A stretch of DNA of 12,742 nt from an uncultured Burkholderiales bacterium (GTDB taxonomy: Bacteria > Pseudomonadota > Gammaproteobacteria > Burkholderiales > Burkholderiaceae), in contig CAMLJY010000118.1 of assembly GCA_946480465.1 (NCBI GenBank), forward strand, positions 1 through 12,742, given 5' to 3'. The notes below the pieces were generated by a model, which did not search any database, was not told where the DNA came from, and saw only the letters and a list, made by a program, of their open reading frames with translations. Position numbers and translations under genes: made by a program. Positions 7,762 to 12,742 of this stretch are shown one piece after another; within the stretch, counting starts at the first letter, position 1; every line of letters starts with the position of its first letter.

Positions 7762-9318
7762 ATGCCCATGAGCTCCGCGCCAGCCCCCGCTTCCCTGGTC
7801 GAGCACAGCGCGCCGCAGCTGCGGCGCATGATCGGCGCCAAGGCCATCTCGCCACGCGAGCTGCTCGATGCCTGCATTGCCCGCATCGAGGCGGTCAACC
7901 CGCTGGTGAATGCCGTCACGGCCACCGCCTTCGAGCGGGCGCGCGAGCAGGCGCGCGAGGCCGAACGCGCGGTGATGCGTGGTGATCCGCTGGGCCTGCT
8001 GCACGGGCTGCCGGTCGGCGTGAAGGACCTGGAGCCCACCGCCGGCCTGCTGACCACCTTCGGTTCGCCCGGGTTCCGCGGGTTCGTGCCCGAGCAGGAC
8101 GTGGAGCTGGTGGCTCGGCTGCGGCGGGCCGGTGGCATCGTTGCCGCCAAGACCAACGTGCCTGAGCTGGGTGCGGGTGCCAACACCCGCAATGTGGTCT
8201 GGGGCGCGACCGGCAACCCCTTCGATCCGAACCTCAACGCCGGCGGGTCCTCCGGTGGCTCGGCCGCGGCGCTGGCCTGCGACATGCTGCCGGTGTGCAC
8301 CGGCTCGGACACCGGCGGTTCGCTGCGCATCCCCGCCGCGCTGTGCGGCGTCGTCGGCTTCCGGCCATCGCCGGGCCTGGTGCCCAACACGCGCCGGCTG
8401 CTGGGCTGGTCGCCGATCTCGGTGGTCGGGCCGATGGGCCGCACGGTGGAAGAGGCCTGCCTGCAGCTGGCAGCCACGGCCGGGCCGCACCCGGGCGATC
8501 CGCTGAGCCATGCACTGGACCCGCGCGCCCTGCTGGCGCCGCGGCCGGCCGACCTGGGCTCGCTGCGGGTGGGCTACACCGAGGACTTCGGCTGCTGCGA
8601 CGTGGACCCGGCGATCCGCGCCACCTTCCGCGCCCGGGTGCAGGCGCTGGCCCGCCAGTTCGGCGGCTGCGACGAGCTGCGCTTCGACCTGGGCGAGGTG
8701 CACCGCTGCTTCGACGTGCTGCGCGCCGAGGCCTTCGTCGCGGCCACGCGCGAGGCCTACGAGCGCGACCCCGACAGCCTGGGCCCCAACCCACGCGCCA
8801 ATTACGAGATAGGCATGCGCATGAGCCTGGCCGACAGCGCGTGGGCACAGGCCGAGCAGACGCGCATCCTGCGGCGCTTCCTGGCCACGCTGGGCAGCTG
8901 CGACCTGCTGCTGGCGCCGACCACGCCGGTGTCGCCCTTCCCCTGGACCCTGCCGCATGCCGAGCTGGTCGATGGCCGCCCGCAGGCCAACTACTACCGC
9001 TGGCTGGCACTGACCTACGTGGTGACGCTGAGCACGCTGCCGGCGATCACCCTGCCCTGCGGCACCGACGACCGAGGCATGCCCTTCGGCCTGCAGGTGA
9101 TCGGCCGCTTCCGCGGCGATGCCGCGCTGCTCAGTGCCGCGCTGGCGCTGGAGCAGGCCTGCGCCGACCGGCCCGACCTGCGCCGGCCGCGGCCCGACCT
9201 GGCCGCGTTGCGGCCGGCCGAGCCGGCGCTGCGGTCCATCGCCACCGCGCCGCCGCTGTTCGCCGTCAAGGGACAGGCCGCCGCGGCCGGGGCTGCGGCA
9301 CCGGCATCCGTGGTCTGA
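7762..9318 (+). CDS. Amidase-signature family hydrolase
   Basis: This 518-residue amidase-signature enzyme hydrolyses a carboxamide to acid plus ammonia or amine. The Ser-cisSer-Lys triad is complete: Lys88 (GLPVGVKD), Ser163 (GGSSGGSAAA) and nucleophile Ser187 (TGSDTGGSLRIPAALCGVVGFRPS). The spacings of 75 and 24 residues equal those of mammalian FAAH (Lys142, Ser217, Ser241). The C-terminal GLQVIGRFRGDAALLSAALALE is also typical. There is no signal peptide, so it should be cytosolic. The start is uncertain: ATG at 7762 is preferred because homology begins soon after, with 7768 or 7702 as alternatives; none has a strong ribosome site. GatA is unlikely because gatB and gatC are absent. It is first in an operon with the Bug gene 37 bp downstream and lies divergent from a LysR regulator whose box is in the gap. 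The context suggests cleavage of an imported amide. The substrate cannot be read from the sequence. Confidence 0.9.
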   Translation: MPMSSAPAPASLVEHSAPQLRRMIGAKAISPRELLDACIARIEAVNPLVNAVTATAFERAREQAREAERAVMRGDPLGLLHGLPVGVKDLEPTAGLLTTFGSPGFRGFVPEQDVELVARLRRAGGIVAAKTNVPELGAGANTRNVVWGATGNPFDPNLNAGGSSGGSAAALACDMLPVCTGSDTGGSLRIPAALCGVVGFRPSPGLVPNTRRLLGWSPISVVGPMGRTVEEACLQLAATAGPHPGDPLSHALDPRALLAPRPADLGSLRVGYTEDFGCCDVDPAIRATFRARVQALARQFGGCDELRFDLGEVHRCFDVLRAEAFVAATREAYERDPDSLGPNPRANYEIGMRMSLADSAWAQAEQTRILRRFLATLGSCDLLLAPTTPVSPFPWTLPHAELVDGRPQANYYRWLALTYVVTLSTLPAITLPCGTDDRGMPFGLQVIGRFRGDAALLSAALALEQACADRPDLRRPRPDLAALRPAEPALRSIATAPPLFAVKGQAAAAGAAAPASVV

Positions 9319-9355
9319 ACACCGATCCATCGCGTCTGGACAAGGAAATCGCATC

Positions 9356-10336
9356 ATGCGCATCGCCACGCTCATCCTGAGCACCGCCATCGCGGCCACG
9401 CTCACTTTGGCCGGCAGGCCGGCGCAGGCCAGCGACGCCTTTCCGGCCAAGCCGGTGACGCTGGTGGTGCCGTTCGCGCCGGGCGGGGCCACGGACAACA
9501 TCGCGCGCATCCTCGCCAAGGGCATGGGCGAGCGGCTGAAGCGCCCGGTCGTCATCGACAACAAGCCCGGTGCCGGCACCGAGGTGGGGGCTGCCGCGGT
9601 GGCCCGCGCGCCGGCCGATGGCCACACGCTGCTGATCTCGTCGAACAGCACCTTCACGGTGAACCCGGCGCTGAAGGCCCGGCTGCAGTACTCGCCGGAC
9701 AAGAGCTTCGAGGCGATCGGCATGCTCGGCACGTCGCCGCTGGCGCTGCTGGCCCAGCCCGCGTTTCCGGCGTCCGGCGTGCGGGAACTGGTCGCGCTGG
9801 CGAAGGCCAGGCCGGGCAGCGTCTCGTATGCCTCGTTCGGCGCCGGCACCACCTCGCACCTGGCGGGCGAGATGCTGAAGTCCCTGGCCGGCATCGACCT
9901 CGTGCACGTGCCCTACAAGGGCAGCGCGCCGGCGATGGCGGATCTGCTGGGCGGCCAGGTGAACCTGAGCGTCGACACCGTCATCGCCACGCTGCCGATG
10001 CTGCGCAGCGGCAGGGTGAAGGTGCTGGCCACCACCGGCCCGAAGCGCTCGGCCCTGCTGCCGGACGTGCCGACGGTGGCCGAGGCCGGCTACCCGCAGT
10101 ACGAGATGACCTCGTGGATCGTCATCGTGGCGCCGCGCGGCTTGGCCGACCCGGTGCGCGCCCGGCTGGGTTCCACGCTGGCGGAGACGCTGGCCGATCC
10201 CGCCATCCGAAAGCAGCTGGAAGAGGCCGGGCTGGAGGTGAACCACGAAGCGCCGGCCGCGTTCGATGCGCGCCTGGCCCGCGAGCTGCCGTTGCTGCGT
10301 GCTTTCGTGGCGCGGGCGCGGATCACGCTGGAGTGA
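9356..10336 (+). CDS. Bug-family (TctC-like) periplasmic solute-binding protein
   Basis: This is a 326-residue periplasmic receptor of the Bug/TctC family, which is greatly expanded in Burkholderiales. Members bind small carboxylates, amino acids or their amides and often serve tripartite tricarboxylate transporters. The Sec signal peptide (hydrophobic residues 5-19) ends at AQA|SD after residue 25. The mature protein opens with the family motif FPAKPVTLVVPFAPGGATDNIAR. Further marks are NKPGAGTEVGA, VHVPYKGSAPAMADLLGGQV and LPDVPTVAEAGYP. AAGGA (9342-9346) lies 9 nt before the ATG. It follows the amidase by 37 bp and is surely cotranscribed. No tctA/tctB membrane partners are in the window, so it is an orphan receptor using distant permeases or acting as a sensor. 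Bug proteins with nicotinamide, aspartate or glutamate ligands are known. Pairing with an amidase hints at an amide ligand, but this is inference. Confidence 0.93.
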   Translation: MRIATLILSTAIAATLTLAGRPAQASDAFPAKPVTLVVPFAPGGATDNIARILAKGMGERLKRPVVIDNKPGAGTEVGAAAVARAPADGHTLLISSNSTFTVNPALKARLQYSPDKSFEAIGMLGTSPLALLAQPAFPASGVRELVALAKARPGSVSYASFGAGTTSHLAGEMLKSLAGIDLVHVPYKGSAPAMADLLGGQVNLSVDTVIATLPMLRSGRVKVLATTGPKRSALLPDVPTVAEAGYPQYEMTSWIVIVAPRGLADPVRARLGSTLAETLADPAIRKQLEEAGLEVNHEAPAAFDARLARELPLLRAFVARARITLE

Positions 10337-10506
10337 ATGGGGCACCCGGTCCCGCGGCCGCACGGGCCCACCCGCCATGCGGCGCCCGCCCGTGAGGCAC
10401 GCGGGCCCCACGCACGGGGGCGCGTGTCGCGGCCGCGGTGCGGCTCCCGGGCCGTTCGCTTGAGATACTGCCGGTCCCCCGGGAATCGGACTTGCCTGCA
10501 GGCAGC
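10337..10506. other. Intergenic gap after the Bug gene
   Basis: These 170 bp are very GC-rich and contain two copies of the 8-bp palindrome GCGGCCGC (10354-10361, 10429-10436). They also contain several GGGCCC/CCCGC runs that could fold, but no clean stem followed by a T-run. I see no gene. The gap should hold the 3' end of the amidase-Bug transcript and the promoter of the DHH-motif gene, neither of which I can place exactly. Confidence 0.4.
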
Positions 10507-11358
10507 ATGATCGACAAGGACTGGACCTTCGTGCTCGGTGCGCAGGACCCTGAGATGCGCGAGATCGAGCGCGTCGTGGCCGATGACGGCCACCCCTTCG
10601 TGCATGCGGCGAAGAACCGGCGCCGCTGCAACCCGAAGACCGCCTACGAGGCCGACTCCGTCGTGCTGGTGGGACCGGACCTGATCCCGCGGCCGGCAGT
10701 GCTGCCGCCGAAAGCGCCGGCGGTCTTCGTCGAGTGCCGGCTGCAGGGCCACGAGCCGGTGGCGCGGGTCGATCACCACAACCCCGGCGATCCCGGCTAC
10801 GAGATCGCGCCCGAGCACTACCTGCGCGGTTCCTCGCTCGGCCAGGTTCTGGAACTGCTGGAGCGCGAGCCCACCGAGACGCAGCGCCTGCTGGCCGCGA
10901 GCGACCACTGCCTGACCGCGGCGTACCAGGGCGCGTGCCCCGGCGTCGACCCCGGCGAGCTGCTGTTCCTGCGCGCCTCGTGGCGTGCCAAGGTCAGCGG
11001 CCGCACGCTGTCCGACGTGATCGACGGCATCCTCGATGCGGCCAAGCGCGTCGAGCGGCACCACGACAGCGAGTTCAACGAAGCCCGCTTCTTCGACCCC
11101 ACCGAGATCCCGTTGGACCTGGCCGAAGGCGCGGCCTACGCCGGCCTGCCCGTGCGCTACCGCGAGCTGCTGCCCGAAGGCGTGCTGAAGGAGATGTTCA
11201 AGGGCGGCACCCCGGGGGCGGTGGAGGCCTTCATGGAAGAACACCGCGCTGCCGGCCGGCCGGTGTACGGCAATCCCTACCGCGGCTACGCCGGCACCTA
11301 CTGGCCCGGCCGCACGGCGCCGGGCACCCCGCGGCGGGACGCGCCCAAGCCACGCTGA
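10507..11358 (+). CDS. Uncharacterised protein with a DHH-phosphoesterase-like motif
   Basis: This is a 283-residue soluble protein that I cannot assign to a named family. It contains VARVDHHNPGDPGY (Asp89-His90-His91) at the end of a predicted beta strand, then GSSLGQVLELLE, as follows motif III in DHH phosphoesterases. Asp133 in LLAASDHCLTAAYQG sits where motif IV is expected. Candidates for motif I (Asp14 in VLGAQDPEM) and motif II (Glu76 in VFVECR, where DHH enzymes have Asp) are weaker. A conserved-looking tail, VYGNPYRGYAGTYWP (about 258-272), is not a DHHA1 GGH motif. There is no signal peptide or membrane segment. If a true DHH enzyme, it might hydrolyse a phosphodiester or pyrophosphate with Mn2+; that is inference. 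The start at 10507 (ATG) has a poor ribosome site; TTG at 10492 and GTG at 10438 are in-frame alternatives. It stands alone, 170 bp after the Bug gene and convergent with a LysR gene. Confidence 0.8.
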   Translation: MIDKDWTFVLGAQDPEMREIERVVADDGHPFVHAAKNRRRCNPKTAYEADSVVLVGPDLIPRPAVLPPKAPAVFVECRLQGHEPVARVDHHNPGDPGYEIAPEHYLRGSSLGQVLELLEREPTETQRLLAASDHCLTAAYQGACPGVDPGELLFLRASWRAKVSGRTLSDVIDGILDAAKRVERHHDSEFNEARFFDPTEIPLDLAEGAAYAGLPVRYRELLPEGVLKEMFKGGTPGAVEAFMEEHRAAGRPVYGNPYRGYAGTYWPGRTAPGTPRRDAPKPR

Positions 11359-11401
11359 GGGCCGCGGGGTGCGTGGCGCGGGGTGCCGCAGCCTGGGCCA
11401 T

Positions 11402-11419
11402 GCGCGGCGGCCGCCGCGC
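11402..11419. terminator. 18-bp perfect palindrome between convergent genes
   Basis: GCGCGGCGGCCGCCGCGC is a perfect palindrome in the 75-bp gap between the convergent DHH-motif and LysR genes. As RNA it could fold into a 7-bp stem with a GGCC loop on either strand. There is no T-run, so intrinsic termination is uncertain. Location between two converging stop codons favours a shared 3'-end structure. Confidence 0.35.
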
Positions 11420-11433
11420 TCCGGTGGATCCGT

Positions 11434-12348
11434 TCAGCCGGGGCCCGGGTGTTCCTCGCTTGCGTGGGCCGCGGCAGCCGCCAGGTGATCGACGAAGGCG
11501 CGTATTTTGGGTGATAGGTGCCGGCTCGACGGCCACAGCGCTTGGAAGCGGCCGTGCGCGCCCAGCTGGTCTTCCAGCACCACCTGCAGCCGCTCGCGCG
11601 CCTGCGCGTTCCGAACCAGGAAGTCCGGCAGGCAGGCGATGCCCAGGCCGCGCAGCGTGGCCGACAGCACCGCCTCGATGTTGTTGAACACCAGCAGCGT
11701 GCGCGCCGGCGGCTCCGGCAGCACCGGCCCGGCCAGCGTGGGCCAGGGCAGCAGCTTGCCCGAGTCGGGGTGGCGGAAGCGGATCGCGGCGTGGGCGCCG
11801 AGCGCCTGCACCGTCTGCGGCAGGCCGTGCTGCTCCAGGTAGGCCGGCGCGGCCCACAGCCGCAGCGTGAAGGCCTGCAGCGGCCGGGCCACCAGCCGGC
11901 TGTCGGGCGGGCTGCTGCTGCGGATGGCGACGTCGATGCCTTCGGCGATCAGGTCGGGCGTGCGGTCGTTGAAGTCGGCATCGATCTCCACCTCGGGATA
12001 ACGCGCCATGAACGCGGGCAGCAGCGGCAGCAGGAAGTGGTGCGCGACCAGGGGGGCGCTGATGCGCAGCCGGCCACGCGGCGCCTCGCGCACGCTCGAC
12101 ATCAGGGCCTTGGCGTCGTCCAGTTCGCGCAGCAGCCGTTCGCAGTGCGCGTGCAGAAGGCGCCCTTCGTCGGTCAGCTGCATGCGGCGCGTGCTGCGCT
12201 GCAGGAGCCGCACGCCCACCTGCCCTTCCAGCCGTGCCACGCTCTTGCCCACGGCCGAGGCCGTCAGCCCCAGCGCGCGGCCCGCGGCGACGAAGCTGCC
12301 CAGCTCGGCCGTCTTGAAGAAGGCATGCAGGTCGTTGAACTTGTCCAT
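11434..12348 (-). CDS. LysR-family transcriptional regulator
   Basis: This 304-residue LysR protein resembles the CrgA/YhjC-like group seen with dozens of paralogs in Burkholderiales. The winged HTH spans about residues 4-65: [35 protein letters not shown], then [18 protein letters not shown]. The effector domain begins at about residue 92 with [32 protein letters not shown] and ends with the [12 protein letters not shown] segment typical of this group. The ATG at 12348 places the HTH correctly but has no obvious ribosome site. It is divergent from a LivM-type permease gene across 167 bp, and an 8-bp-arm dyad lies 34-56 bp upstream of its start. This gene pair is probably its target, though LysR proteins of this group sometimes act elsewhere. 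It is convergent with the DHH-motif gene. Confidence 0.9.
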   Translation of the reverse strand: MDKFNDLHAFFKTAELGSFVAAGRALGLTASAVGKSVARLEGQVGVRLLQRSTRRMQLTDEGRLLHAHCERLLRELDDAKALMSSVREAPRGRLRISAPLVAHHFLLPLLPAFMARYPEVEIDADFNDRTPDLIAEGIDVAIRSSSPPDSRLVARPLQAFTLRLWAAPAYLEQHGLPQTVQALGAHAAIRFRHPDSGKLLPWPTLAGPVLPEPPARTLLVFNNIEAVLSATLRGLGIACLPDFLVRNAQARERLQVVLEDQLGAHGRFQALWPSSRHLSPKIRAFVDHLAAAAAHASEEHPGPG

Positions 12349-12381
12349 TCGGCAGCGGCGGCGCGGCCGCGGTGCATGGCG

Positions 12382-12404
12382 ATTGCGGAATCCCGGTCCG
12401 CAAT
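12382..12404. promoter_or_regulatory. Candidate operator: ATTGCGGA-N7-TCCGCAAT
   Basis: A perfect 8-bp inverted repeat with a 7-bp spacer lies between the divergent third LysR gene and livM. It is 34 bp from the LysR ATG and 112 bp upstream of the livM ATG. Its position fits autoregulation plus control of the permease operon by this LysR protein. It differs from the TTGCG-N5-CGCAA boxes near 6700 and 7670. Binding is inferred. Confidence 0.45.
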
Positions 12405-12500
12405 GACCGGCGCCCGCGGCAGGACCGCGCGAGCGGCGCGCAGTTTAGTCTTCAGCGCACTGGATCCACGGCCATCGGCGGCATCGTGGACGGTGGGGCG

Positions 12501-12507
12501 AGGAAGG
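12501..12507 (+). promoter_or_regulatory. Ribosome-binding site of livM
   Basis: AGGAAGG lies 8 nt before the ATG at 12516. It decides the start among three consecutive in-frame start codons (GTG 12510, GTG 12513, ATG 12516), because the GTGs would be too close to it. Confidence 0.6.
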
Positions 12508-12515
12508 CCGTGGTG

Positions 12516-12742
12516 ATGGAAATCGGGGCGAAGGCGGGCCGGCGCTGGGTGATGGCCGCGGCGCTGCTGCTGTTGCCGCTGCTGCTGCAGGGGCTGGGGG
12601 ACCACTGGGTGCGCATCGCGGACACCTGCCTGCTGTACGTGATGCTGGCGCTGGGCATGAACGTGATCGTCGGCTACGCCGGCTTGCTGGACCTGGGCTT
12701 CGTCGCCTTCTACGGTGTCGGCGCCTACCTGTTCGCCCTGCT
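12516..12742 (+). CDS. livM: LivM-type branched-chain amino acid ABC transporter permease (5' part, runs off the window)
   Basis: Only the first 75 codons are present, with the frame open to the window edge. After a short basic N-terminus (GAKAGRRW) there are two hydrophobic segments at about residues 12-25 and 34-50. They are followed by [30 protein letters not shown], the conserved N-terminal block of LivM permeases (usually NxxxGxAGxLxLGxxAFxxxGAY). LivM is one of two inner-membrane permeases of the high-affinity branched-chain amino acid importer, alongside LivH, two ATPases (LivG, LivF) and a periplasmic receptor. AGGAAGG 8 nt upstream supports the ATG. The gene directly upstream is a divergent LysR regulator, so livM appears to be first in its operon with no livH before it. 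In this family the substrate may be something other than branched-chain amino acids (amides, urea, aromatic acids). Confidence 0.88.
   Translation, partial: MEIGAKAGRRWVMAAALLLLPLLLQGLGDHWVRIADTCLLYVMLALGMNVIVGYAGLLDLGFVAFYGVGAYLFAL

Noticed and set aside
6937..9894. A 985-codon stop-free minus-strand frame across the LysR, amidase and Bug genes
   Set aside because: It is an antisense shadow of strong GC3-biased genes: the translation is Arg/Ala/Gly/His-rich without domains, and it overlaps well-supported genes on the other strand.
10354..10436. Two GCGGCCGC palindromes about 75 bp apart
   Set aside because: Such 8-mers are expected by chance in very GC-rich DNA, and no flanking sequence is repeated, so there is no evidence for a repeat element.

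Overview
The window is very GC-rich (roughly 70% by eye), with strong third-position GC bias and long stop-free antisense frames. Its gene content points to a betaproteobacterium of the order Burkholderiales: a Bug-type periplasmic solute receptor, three LysR regulators, and a dgdA/dgdR pair of the kind described in Burkholderia cepacia. Genus cannot be settled from this sequence. It reads as chromosomal accessory metabolism. I see no rRNA, tRNA, CRISPR array, insertion sequence or prophage.

Layout. 1-427: no intact gene, but a 25-codon open frame with a good ribosome-binding site that looks like the broken N-terminus of an AlbA_2/Schlafen-type ATP-binding protein. 428-1198 (-): DUF4397 lipoprotein. 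1408-2733 (-): 2,2-dialkylglycine decarboxylase (dgdA), divergent from its LysR regulator dgdR (2830-3687, +). 3898-5286 (+): secreted family 26 glycoside hydrolase (beta-mannanase-like). 5331-6593 (-): DadA-like FAD amino-acid oxidoreductase, preceded on the same strand by a LysR regulator (6717-7637, -). Divergent from that regulator is a two-gene operon of an amidase-signature hydrolase (7762-9318, +) and a Bug receptor (9356-10336, +). 10507-11358 (+): uncharacterised protein with a DHH motif. 11434-12348 (-): third LysR regulator, divergent from the 5' end of a LivM-type permease gene (12516 to the window edge, +).

How they fit together. dgdR-dgdA is a self-contained unit for 2-aminoisobutyrate and related alpha,alpha-dialkyl amino acids. 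The central block (LysR, FAD oxidoreductase, amidase, Bug receptor) looks like one regulon. The same 15-bp dyad, TTGCG-N5-CGCAA with LysR-type T-N11-A geometry, occurs once in the divergent promoter region (7662-7676) and once just upstream of the oxidoreductase (6695-6709). This suggests that one LysR protein controls uptake of a compound, its hydrolysis by the amidase, and oxidation of the released amino acid or amine. The substrate is unknown. A different dyad (ATTGCGGA-N7-TCCGCAAT) lies between the third LysR gene and livM.

The parts least explained by known biology are this proposed regulon and the DHH-motif protein.
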